Source: Earliella scabrosa | Lineage: Eukaryota; Basidiomycota; Agaricomycetes; Polyporales; Polyporaceae | Direction: 5' to 3' | Length of the DNA: 64,000 bases | Assembly: GCA_022605405.1 (NCBI GenBank) | Contig: JABYQQ010000008.1 | Location: 1,364,001-1,428,000, forward strand | Shown: positions 54,179 to 64,000 of the stretch, piece after piece | How positions within the stretch are numbered: position 1 is the first letter of the stretch | Layout: each line of letters begins with the position of its first letter | Translations under genes and position numbers: made by a program | Notes under the pieces: generated by a model | Database searches by the model: none | Seen by the model: only the letters and a program-made list of their open reading frames with translations | Told to the model about the DNA's origin: nothing

Positions 54179-55509
54179 GAGTGGTGTGGTCGCGATAGGG
54201 GAAGGTTTGGAAGTGATTAGGGGTGGAGCGGGGAGAGGGGCCGGTAACCGGGTTCTCGTATTTGCTCGCGGTTAGATTTCGCGGAGCGGGGTATGAAACG
54301 AATCGCGGGGAGAGTCCTCGAGATCGGTAAGAGGGGACGAACCGAAGATGTCTAAGTCGATCCGCGTGCGGGGAGTCCGGGGAACCTCCAATCGGCTTCT
54401 GCTGGGCGGTGAGTCTGAGTTGGAGTCTTAACTCCGCGTCGAGCTCTTCGCGAAGTTGCTGCAGCGTGGCGGCCGTCCTTTCGATATAGATGTCAAGTGA
54501 ATTGTCCAGGGACCTGTCTCCGGCGGCGGCAGATTCACTCCCCCTCGCGGTGGGCTCCAGAATAATGGGTGTGCTCCGGCTCTGTGTGCGGAAAGAAACA
54601 ACTAAACCACACTAAGAAACCAAGAACTCGAGAAGGTGGTGCGAGGTAGGGGATCTGGTTCCCAGGGGCGCAGGGTGCGGACGCGGAGTCGACTCTCGAA
54701 AGGCCCTCGCGAAGGTTCGCCGAGGCCGCAAAGAGGGGTAGTCTATAGGAGAGGTCTCGCAGGAAGATGGTCCGAGAGGGGCTAACGCGAATCGCAAATG
54801 CAAGTCGCAGACACAAACGCAAACACAGACGCAGATTCGCAGAGTCTTGGTGGGTGGGGTGTCGAGGCGTGTGGTTCGCCCTCGCCTTCGCTACTCTAAC
54901 TACTCGGTCCTGCGTCCGTCCGCGACTCCGGAACGCGACAGCCGGAAAACTCCCCGTATCTACTCTCTCGCTGCCCGCACCATCCGTCTGACCCTCTTTC
55001 CTCTGCGCGTGCCTTCGCCACATCCCGGTCCCGTCACCCTCAAACGCAGCCTCTGATCGCAATCTCGCCTCCCAGCAAATCGGCCTCGAGGCTACCGGAC
55101 GGTGGCTACGCCCTCGATCCCGGCACGTCTTCCCGCGCGATCGCGTCCTCGCGCTCCCAAGCCTCGCCCGTCGGCCGTGATAGCTTGCCAGCTCGTGAGT
55201 GGTCGGGCTCGCATGACTCGGTCGAATGTCGTGCTCACGGGCCCCGCGCTCGATGTTCTTCCACCCTCTTGGCTAGCGGAACGCGCGCCCAAAGCTGCCT
55301 CGCCCCTCGCGCCGCGGGACTCCGTCCGGGCCTCCGTCGCAGTGTCAGGAGGGCGAGCTCACGCGTGATTCTACGCGGCAGCGTCGCGCTTGGGTGGGGA
55401 TCCGGCAGGGCACTGGCGCTGTTCGTGGGGGCGATCGCGCAAAGGGTACGCGCGCGAGTCCGCCGCAGAACGTGAAACCGCGAAATCGGGGTGCGACCGG
55501 CGGTGGTGC
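54179..55509. other. GC-rich region between two retroelement relics; no gene recognised
   Basis: About 1.3 kb. It would include the leader of the DUF4100 element. Overlapping open frames exist on both strands (54535..55062, 55102..55475) but have Arg/Pro/Ala-rich composition typical of random GC-rich sequence. No LTR pair or TIR found. Confidence 0.4.
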
Positions 55510-55917
55510 ACAACAGCGAATGGGATCTTCTCGTGGCAATCACGAGCTCAGAAGACAATCACTCACTCTTCTACGGAAGCAGAATATATGGCAATGAGCG
55601 ATTGCAGCCGACAAGTAGTTTGGGTTCGCAATCTACTTGCAGAACTTGGCTATCATGTCAGCCACATACCTTTGTCGGGTGACAACCAGGGATCGATCTT
55701 CATTGCATCGAATCCTGTCACAGAGCCGAGGTCGAGACACATCGACATCCGCTACCACTACATTCGTGAAGTGCACGACAAAGGGATAGTTGACGTCTTC
55801 TACATTGACGGAAACAACAACCCTGCTGACATCTTTACCAAGAACCTTGGCGCAGTGAAATTCTTGAAGTTTTGCTCGCAACTTGGCCTCCACTTCCGAG
55901 AGTCTAGTGCAGCTTAG
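55510..55917 (+). pseudogene. C-terminal fragment of a Copia polyprotein (RNase H), separate family
   Basis: The plus-strand frame shows STEAEYMAMSDCSRQVVWVRNLLAELGY, then DNQGSIFIASNPVTEPRSRHIDIRYHYIRE and DIFTKNL, the standard end of a Copia RNase H. It differs clearly from the Copia family of 46.9 and 57.2 kb. The upstream two thirds of the element is absent. It is followed by a polypurine tract and a probable 3' LTR. Confidence 0.85.
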
Positions 55918-55951
55918 AGCGCCTACTCTGCTTGCGTATCCAAGTGGTTAC

Positions 55952-56252
55952 TTAGCAAGGGGGAGTGTTGAGCAGGCTACGCCACACAGGCGCCCTGCAC
56001 AGCCTTCAGAGGCAGTGATAGACGGCATAGCCGCTTATCACATTACCTGGTTACCGGAGCTGTATCGCAGCCTCCTGATTAATGTAACCACATGCACAGC
56101 CATCCCGTGCACTGGCCAGCATGGTACTGTACTGCCTTAGTATTAGACAATCCTGCCAGTCCAACTGTATATATAGCGGGCCTACTGCCCCTGTAATGAC
56201 GAGCACACAAGTACTTCGTACTCTCATCGCTATCCAGCCTCTACAACCAACA
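55952..56252 (+). repeat. Polypurine tract and probable 3' LTR of the third Copia family
   Basis: AGCAAGGGGGAG (about 55953-55964) directly precedes TGTTGAGCAGG, the expected start of an LTR. The first CA end after a plausible length is CAACCAACA near 56252. With only one copy, the LTR end is a guess. Confidence 0.55.
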
Positions 56253-57029
56253 CCCCGTCTAGGTGAGTATGCGAGAGCCTTCCCAGTAGTTGCTTACCGC
56301 TGTCGAAGTGGTGAGCGTGACCTCGCACTTCACAGAATTCGTGGGCGGCGTCGGGATCAGCTGAGGTCGAGATGGGCTTGAGCGGTGAGTGCGTGTGGTG
56401 TGCGCGCGTGCGCGGATAAGGCAGTCAGTCGGATCGGATAAATATTGGATTGTAGTCGGCATAGAGTAGTTAGGCAGTAAGAAGTAGCAGTCGGTGCGAG
56501 TCAAGTAGTACGGCAGGTCGTCTGTCGGGGTAGGAACCAAAGAGCAACGCGACCGCACAGCGGTCGTATATCTACGCGGAAGAATGATGGAGTCCATATG
56601 GGGTAAGGGAGACGCCCAAGACGGCGGGCAGTAACTACAAGTACAGTACGCAGTACTACCACAGTCACCAAAACATCAGAGACGTCGACCTCGACGTCTG
56701 GAAGAATCAGGTAGATACGTGAGAAATAGATGAAAATGGTGGAGGCTCGATACGTGAACAAATGGAATCACAAGTCACCACAGCAAAATAGACGTCGTCC
56801 CGACGTTGTCAACATATACATGTGAGTCACCGGAAGATCCGAAAGAAGAGTGGGGATGGGTGGGGATGGCAGATGGCAGAGAGCTCGAAGGGAATCAAAC
56901 ACATCAGGAAAACGTCGCCATCTTGGACCATACTTGATACAAAGGCCACGTACTTGGCTCAAGGGCAAACACACTTGATAGGAAGTGCATCATCTTGATT
57001 GAGCTTGACAGGGAATGGGATACTTGGTA
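56253..57029. other. No feature recognised
   Basis: About 780 bp without protein-like frames, TIRs or direct repeats. Its right end meets the TA-target MITE that received Copia 2. Confidence 0.4.
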
Positions 57030-57174
57030 CTGTAGCATTTCGAACTATTCGACATGTCACGCGTCACAGGGGGTCCAATTTGTCGAATTTTGGCCCTCTG
57101 TCACGTGTCACCTGAGCCTCTGTCGGAGGGGTCAACCGGGCGCTTGTCGGCTCCGGCGGCGGCGCGCTGTCGCG

Positions 57175-57754
57175 TGATGAACTTCAGACCTGGAAGGCTG
57201 GGAGCCGACTGTAAGTCGAACAGAGAGAGATCTTCAGTCAGTGAGCGAACGACTATATTGCATTGATAAGTACCTGTAAGTCGAACAGAGAGAGACTACA
57301 AGTACTAAGTCAGTAAGTAAGTAGAAGGCATATGTATGTAAGAGACTTACTCTCCAGTCAGTGAGCGAACGACTGAAGAGCAGAGGCGAAATGTGAGCTG
57401 CTTATATAGACGTAGGGAAAGTAGCTGAGTAAGCATAGAAAGCAGTCACATGCTAACCACAAGACGATGAGTAAGAGGCATACGAGGCTATGGTGCGAGG
57501 ATGAGTCAATATGACGCGAGGATGAGCACCAAGCCTGAGTCAGACATAAGGTCTAGAAGTATCCGGAACATCGTAGAACGCACTGGTACGTAGAGGAATT
57601 GTCCGGAAAGAAAGAACTATCGTACAGATGCTGTGTTATCTAAATATAGTAACGAAGAAGCATAGCCCATGCTAGGCGTCATGTGAACGCATAGCCACAA
57701 GTCCATATGGGGACATATCGGTCCGGACAGTGCTGGATAACCCTAAGTTCAACA
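57175..57754 (-). repeat. Copia 2 3' LTR
   Basis: 580 bp, TGTTGAACTTAGGG to TTCATCA on the minus strand. The bases just upstream on that strand (57755-57762, GAGTGGGA) are the likely polypurine tract. Confidence 0.92.
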
Positions 57755-57765
57755 CTCCCACTCGT

Positions 57766-60700
57766 TCAAGATGTGACATAAGCAAGACCAATCTCTTGGA
57801 CGAACTTCGACTGAATTGCCAAAGGCACATTCTTAGTCAGAGCGTCGGCGAGCTGATCCGCGGTCGCTACATAGAAGATCTCGGTCGATCCCAACTCCAC
57901 CTGCTCTCGGATGAAGTGGTATCTGACCTCGATGTGCTTGGTCCGGCGGTCGATCACGGGATTGACGGACAGGAAGATAGACCCCTGATTGTCAAGACAC
58001 ATGGGACATGTCATCACCGAGTTCTTCACCGAACGTCCTCAGCCACACCAATTGACGACAAGTGTCAGAGGCCGCTTTATACTCCGCTTCAGTCGAGGAA
58101 AGCGAAATGGTAGGCTGACGCCTCGATGCCCACGATATAGCAGCACCTGCCATCAGAAAGATGAAGCCAGAGGTCGAATGCCGATCATCACGGTCTTCGG
58201 CCCAGTCCGAATCGGAGTACGAAATCAGACCGTCATTAGACGCTCCCTGGTAGCGCAGCCGGTACGCCTTAGTACCCTGAAGATACCGAAGGACATACTT
58301 GGCATAGTGAAGATGCGCGTCTGAGGGATTGGCATTGAACTTCGAAAGCCGCGTGACAGCAAAGGCTATGTCGGGCCGCGTACCGAGCATGGCATACAGG
58401 AGACTGCCAATTAAGCTCTGATAGCGCTGACGCGACGCATCGGTGGCGGTGTGCTCAGATGACTCTAGAACAGCACCAGCAGGGAGAGGGGTACGCGACG
58501 GCTTACAGTCGGCCATGTGAAAGCGCTCGAGAACGGACTGGATGTACTCTTCCTGGTCAATCTCGATGATCCGCGAAGCGCGGTCACAAGTGATGCGAAG
58601 ACCAAGGAATCGCTGAACTGGTCCCAAGTCCGTCATCTTGTACTGCTTAGAAAGCGAACGCTTCACGTGATGTATGTGGCCAGGCTGATCGCCGAGGAGA
58701 AGTAGATCGTCGACATAAAGAACGACGATAGTGACGTGATCCCCCCCTTGTCGCCGATATACGTAGATCCCGGCATCGGAATAGGTCCGTTTGAATCCCA
58801 GGCTTATAAGCGACTGGTGGATTTTCACGTTCCACTGACGGGATGCCTGCTTAAGACCGTAGATTGCCTTTTTCAGCAGACACACGTGATCCTCCTTGCC
58901 AGGAACAATCCAACCTTCCGGCTGTTCCATGTAGATCTCCTCATCCAGATCGCCGTTAAGGAACGCGGTTTTGACATCCATTGACTCGATGTCCCAGTCC
59001 TCAAGCGCTGCATGCGCGAGAAGGTACCGGATAGACTCGAACCGCGCCACGGGGGAGAAGGTCTCGTGATAGTCCTCGCCCCACACCTGAGTGAAACCCT
59101 TAGCGACTAGACGAGCTTTGTACCGCCCATCATGCTTGATGTCATAGACCCAGCGGTTAGAGACCACGTGCCGATCTTTCGGACGAGGGACAAGAACCCA
59201 AGTCTTGTTTTCGAGCAACGAGTCATACTCCGCTTTCTCTGCATCACACCATTTCTCAGCCTCAGGCGACTTCATGGCTTCCTTGTGGGAGTTCGGAATG
59301 CCAGTTTTGTACTGAGACGCCATGAGAAACATGAGAAGTGCTTGGTCCTCTCGCTGCGTGCCATCCGGATCAGTCCGGGCATCGACTTTAGCCGGAGGCT
59401 CGTCGCCATACACGTTATCACGAGTCTTCGACTCGGACCGTTTACCCACGTTCTCACGCCGTGGTCTGTCACGCGCAAGGCTGGGAGGCTGTTCTCCCAC
59501 TGGAGGGTGACGTCCTCGCTTGTGAGCAGGTTTAGGCGGAGGTACAGCAGGCGGTTGAGGCGGTTGCGGCGGCGGAGGAGCAGGGGCATCGGCTGGAGGA
59601 GGCGCTTCAGCAGGAGGTGGCTGAGCATCCACTGGAGGGTCAGGTGGTAGATCTGGGAGTTCAGGAACAATCTCGGGATGGAGGTCGTCCTCATGACCGT
59701 CGACATCGGCTTCGGAAGCCTTATCAGACTGATCATCTGGGAACGGATGGTCATCCGGGGTAACAGGATGGTTGCCGGTGAGTTTACGAGCAGGGAAAGA
59801 CTCTTCATCGAATGTCACATCGCGAGACACTACGATAGAGCGGTTGGCTGGATTCCAAAACTTATACCCCTTGGAACCAGACTCATACCCCACGAAGATC
59901 ATCTCGACAGCCTTCTTGTCGAGTTTCCCTTCGCGCTTTGCCTTCTGCACGTGTACAAAGGCTTTGCACCCAAACACACGGAAGTAGGAGACGTCCGGAA
60001 CGGTTCCGTCCCACTTGGTGATGGGGCATTGCCATTTGTGTCGACGCATCGGTTGACGATTGTAGATATGAACGGCTGCATCAACGGCAAGTTGCCAGAA
60101 ACCGTGACTAAGACCTGCCTGATGGAGCATGGCCATGGCCTTTTCGACAATTGTACGGTTCCAGCGCTCAGCGCGTCCATTCTGCTGCGGAGAGCCAGGC
60201 ATGGTCTTCTGGTGCTCGATCCCGTGCGAACGAAGAAGCTCAGAGAACTCGGTAGAAGTGTATTCTCCCCCTCGGTCCGAGCGGACCTTTTTGATCTTTC
60301 GACCGGTCTGGGTCTCAGCCCATGCCTTGTAGTCGAGGAACGCTTGGAACGCATCCGACTTCAACTTAAGGTAGTAAGCACAGGCAAGTCCGGAGTAGTC
60401 ATCAATGAAACCGGCGAAATACTTGTAACCTCCGATAGCTTGTGTGCGCATCGGGCCATCAAGATCGGTGTGAACGAGCTCGAGTGGTTCCGTAGCACGC
60501 TTATCAGAAGGCAGGAAGGGGAGACGAGTGGATTTGCCCCAGGCGCATCCCTCACACGGTTCATCTTCGTCTTCAGGGGAATCAACTGAATCAACCCCTT
60601 GGACGTTCTTTGGGAGATGGTGCAGCGCGTCCTTGCCGAGATGACCAAAGCGACGATGCAAGGTACGAAAACGGCTGACGTTAAGATGAACACGCTGGCC

Positions 60701-62605
60701 ATTGTGAAGTTCGAGCTTAGCCCAGTAGATATTGCTCAGGACGTTGTACTCCGCCTCAAGGATCTTGCGACCCTTGATTCTAATCGTCGAACCAAATTTG
60801 ACAGCGCCTTCTGGCAGCTTGTCAAAGATACACATCTTCCCATCTCCTTGGACGAGGGAGTACCCATTGCGCTCAATGGTGCCTGTCGAGAAGATACGAC
60901 CTCTCAACTTCGGGATGTAGTACACATGGGTGAGCGCGATCGGAACTTCGACACCATCAACCCAAGTGTGACCACGGACCGTGCCCTTCCCGAGAGCAAG
61001 GATCATGTTGCTCGCGTCAGCAGTATTGAAGCTGATCGGCGTATCAAACGGTTGATACTCGGAGAAGTCACTTAGGTCGCCCGTGATATGTTGAGAAGCA
61101 CTGGAGTCCATCAGCCATGCAGTCCAGTTCTCACTAGAGGCAGCGAGGGCCTCGGTGTAGAAAGAACCAACAATGTTAGACGACACGACTACATTTACAG
61201 ACTGAGACTCGACGACGGTATGTGCATGAGGCTGATTGTCCTTGTTACTCCCTTTGTCCTTATCCTTGTCCTTGTCCTTCGCCTTTCCCTTTCCCTTGCC
61301 TTTGCCCTTGGGCTTCTTCTCGGGATGCTTGTCCCAGCAGTTAGACTCATGATGATTAGAGCCACCGCAGTGAGAGCAAGGACCCTTAGGCTTAGGCTTG
61401 GTCTGTGAGACCTGGTTCGCGGATTGTCCGGCCTTGCACAGCGACTCCTCGGCCAAGGTCTTGGACATGATGTCCTCGACGGTGACCTTGTCGACATTGA
61501 TGGTCGCCATGAGCGCAGAGATCATAGACCGATAGGACTCCGGAATCTTCGACAGAAGGAGGAGGGCCTTCATCTGGGCAGAGAGCGTGACCTTGTTCTT
61601 GGTGATGTCGTCCATGCGGTTGATGATTCGCATCATCTGATCCTGCAGGGACTTCTGCTCGTTCATCCGAGGTTCAGCCACAAGGGTCTCGAACTGGCCC
61701 CAGACGTGGGCGCTGTTCGGCGTGCCAAACTTGTCCTTCAGGGACTTCCACATTTCCGCTGTGGTCTGCTCTCGAGACGTAGTGGTGGAGGACCCACTAG
61801 TAGTGGCTGTCTCGAGGACTTCCGAGTCGAGAATGTAATGGAAGCTCTGAGCGACCCGCATGTACATCATGCCGCGAGCCTGCCCATTGAGCTTGTCCCA
61901 GGACTCCGCCTTGTCAGCAGCAGTCGGACGAGCAGTTTTGCCATTGACGACATCCCAACAGCCCATGAAGATGAAGTAGCCCTTCATCTTGGCAGACCAG
62001 TCGGTGTACTGGTTCGCCGACGAAAGGGATGGGATAGAGTCGAGCTTGACGTCTCCCATGATTGATAAGAGAAAGTGCGATGAGTCGAGGTAGTCCTCCA
62101 AGAAGTCTACGGATGTTGTTACCGGTGCGACCGGTGGAAGCGGTGTTGCGATAGGAGGTAACTCGACGAGAGGAGGAGGGAGAGTCTCGATTGGCTCAGG
62201 GATAACCTCCGGAGTAGCGGGGGTTAGGACGATTTCAGGAAGAGGAGGACTTGGGAGCGGAGTGGTATAGGGTGTGTCTGATGCGACTGGTAGAACTGTG
62301 TTGACTCCAGCAAGGAGATCCTCTTGGTCAGGTGAGGGGAAAGCCCACTTGAAGGTGTCAGGATAATCTTTCCGTTGAACGGGAACTCCGTTGTACCGAT
62401 GAGGACAAGGACTCTGGTGACAGTTGTACCAGTAGCCGTCCGAATAGAGGTGAGAATCGGAAGGGTATTTCTCGTCGAGAACGTGAGGTAGTTCCTGACA
62501 AGTGTCGGTTGTGGGTTGGTAGTCAGAGGAATCAGATGACGACTGGGAGTCAATCAGATCCTCGACTTCCGCCTCTGAGGGAGGAGATGCTGGTGTCGGC
62601 TCCAA
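57766..62605 (-). CDS. Copia 2 polyprotein, frameshifted in RNase H
   Basis: The main frame is 1537 codons (62605..57992; first ATG MGDVKLD at 62059). Domains in order: Gag (about 190-360), zinc knuckle at 410-423, protease D500 in DSSAS, pre-integrase HHCC, integrase D714/D777/E813, a Pro-rich linker, reverse transcriptase with YVDD at 1297-1300, and RNase H with SDSDWA and STEAEYKA. The frame then stops after GDDMSHVS at 57992. The rest of RNase H (CLDNQGSIFLSVNP, IRYHFIREQVE, ADALTKNVPL) is found in the +1 frame down to 57766, so a single-base change near 58000 truncates the protein. The protease has DSS where Copia elements usually have DSG. Confidence 0.92.
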
Positions 62606-63127
62606 AACTGTGGTCTAGAAGAGTGCGATGATTGACGATGCCGCGTGCAAAAACGGTAGATGGGGAACACCTATTGAGGCGAGCCAAGAAAGTCAGGAAG
62701 CTGGAGATCCCGACAATCTGGATAGAAGTTGCCAACTGTGCCCAGAAAGACTATAGTAGCTATACGAGAGCAAAGGGTACGGTAAGGAGGGTCCACACGG
62801 TTGTCCTCCGTCTCCAAAGGTGATAAGCACCCCGGATACAACTGCTGGCGGGCGCAAGTGCGTGGCCTGGCAGAGGGATACCTGAAAGCCCAAATGCCTC
62901 GAGAGCACAACAGGCTGTACAACAGTACTAGCTACGCGACAACTATACAAAAGCGCTCAGGGCTGCGTCACGAGCGCAGGAATGTCCCCCTGGCAGCAGT
63001 GTCGGCGGGCACAGTCAAGAGGTGAGGAAAGATGGAGGGAGCACGGGCAGAGAGTCGACGACGAGAGAGGTGTGCGCACGAAGATGTCGACGAAGTAGCA
63101 ACCGGTCAGAGCGCAGGGCTCATAACC
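62606..63127 (-). other. Copia 2 5' leader
   Basis: 522 bp between the 5' LTR and the open frame, equal to 47478..47999 of Copia 1. Directly after the LTR (minus strand) is GGTTATGAGCCCTGCGC, a candidate primer-binding site. No ATG in the polyprotein frame. Confidence 0.6.
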
Positions 63128-63707
63128 TGATGAACTTCAGACCTGGAAGGCTGGGAGCCGACTGTAAGTCGAACAGAGAGAGATCTTCAGTCAGTGAGCG
63201 AACGACTATATTGCATTGATAAGTACCTGTAAGTCGAACAGAGAGAGACTACAAGTACTAAGTCAGTAAGTAAGTAGAAGGCATATGTATGTAAGAGACT
63301 TACTCTCCAGTCAGTGAGCGAACGACTGAAGAGCAGAGGCGAAATGTGAGCTGCTTATATAGACGTAGGGAAAGTAGCTGAGTAAGCATAGAAAGCAGTC
63401 ACATGCTAACCACAAGACGATGAGTAAGAGGCATACGAGGCTATGGTGCGAGGATGAGTCAATATGACGCGAGGATGAGCACCAAGCCTGAGTCAGACAT
63501 AAGGTCTAGAAGTATCCGGAACATCGTAGAACGCACTGGTACGTAGAGGAATTGTCCGGAAAGAAAGAACTATCGTACAGATGCTGTGTTATCTAAATAT
63601 AGTAACGAAGAAGCATAGCCCATGCTAGGCGTCATGTGAACGCATAGCCACAAGTCCATATGGGGACATATCGGTCCGGACAGTGCCGGATAACCCTAAG
63701 TTCAACA
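63128..63707 (-). repeat. Copia 2 5' LTR
   Basis: 580 bp. Followed on the plus strand by the TSD TCGCG at 63708..63712 and the remainder of the TA-target MITE. Confidence 0.92.
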
Positions 63708-64000
63708 TCGCGCGCCCTTCATTTGTCGAAATCCGGCCCGCTGTCACACCCTACCGGGCCTGTCGTCGAACCGGTCGGTCGGTTTGACCGTGTCACAGGT
63801 CACAGGGCCTGTCGAACAGTTCGAAATGCTACAGTATACTAGATTGGTAGTAGTACTGTAGACTCGAGTGCATGCAGAGACACGGCGTAACATACTAGAA
63901 TGCAATCTCGTGTGCGTGGTGATCTGCGTACTTGTTCACGAAGAAAGCATCAAACACGTCTAATGTATCGGTGTGTTTGAGTCGAACGGGGATGGGATGA

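Larger units (their letters stand above)
57175..63707 (-). mobile_element. Copia LTR retrotransposon 2, nearly full length
   Basis: Two 580-bp LTRs (57175..57754 and 63128..63707) differ at one position that I saw (tgctgg versus tgccgg near the end). The 5-bp duplication TCGCG is at 57170..57174 and 63708..63712. The internal region carries the complete polyprotein. It is inverted relative to Copia 1 and the two agree almost base for base over the shared 4.1 kb. Confidence 0.95.
57030..63833. mobile_element. TA-target MITE split by Copia 2
   Basis: Inverted ends CTGTAGCATTTCGAACTRTTCGACA lie at 57030 inward and 63833 inward, with TA on both outer sides. Taking out Copia 2 and one TCGCG copy leaves an element of about 266 bp. 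TA duplication and the absence of coding sequence fit a Tc1/mariner-type MITE. Confidence 0.65.

Noticed and set aside
55102..55475. Overlapping Arg/Pro/Ala-rich frames on both strands
   Set aside because: They are expected by chance in GC-rich DNA; no conserved motif or splice structure.

Overview
The window looks like repeat-dense DNA from an agaricomycete basidiomycete, probably a polypore-like mushroom. The evidence is ~45-60 nt introns with GTRNGT donors and CTRAY branch points, many-exon genes, and families typical of Agaricomycetes: a FunK1 kinase, KDZ and Plavaka transposases, DUF6698, DUF6532 and DUF4100. I see no bacterial genes, rRNA or CRISPR. All identifications come from reading translations and splice signals; no database was searched.

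Layout. 1-1746 (-): 5' part of a FunK1 kinase gene running off the left edge. 2.1-4.0 kb: shuffled inverted repeats without genes. 4.4-32.2 kb: one unidentified gene blown apart by nested transposons. Its intron (5309-20953) holds a Plavaka DNA transposon (about 5326-20914) carrying a DUF6698-like gene and a divergent transposase. That transposase has a near-intact Ty3/Gypsy chromovirus (10100-17849, TSD GTGGG) just inside one of its introns. The last exon of the host gene is split by a 10.4-kb KDZ transposon (21590-32033) with 728-bp terminal inverted repeats, an 8-bp TSD (CTACACTC) and three co-oriented genes. 32.5-36.8 kb: an Iwr1-like relic and a DDE_3 transposase relic broken by an unknown insert (9-bp TSD) that itself holds a hAT MITE. 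36.9-44.9 kb: a second Plavaka transposon with a divergent DUF6532 gene, carrying two hAT MITEs in DUF6532 introns and one Plavaka-type MITE in the transposase coding sequence. 44.9-46.5 kb: a gag-only LTR element. 46.9-51.0 kb: a Copia element lacking its reverse transcriptase half. 52.4-54.2 kb: a DUF4100-type gag. 55.5-56.3 kb: the 3' end of another Copia family. 57.2-63.7 kb: a nearly full Copia copy, inverted relative to the first, inserted into a TA-target MITE.

How the parts fit. Almost every gene is carried by, or broken by, a mobile element, and target-site duplications let the insertions be ordered. Two Plavaka elements share the same design (transposase plus a divergent DUF gene and termini starting CATCAG) but carry different partner genes. 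The KDZ element carries a transposase ruined by CGA-to-TGA changes and a frameshift, while its two companion genes remain open. The Gypsy element carries an additional 228-codon ORF ahead of gag. Gene models for the DUF6698 (580 aa), DUF6532 (704 aa), Plavaka-2 (985 aa) and two KDZ companion proteins (468 and 519 aa) were built by hand; every exon set sums to a multiple of three.
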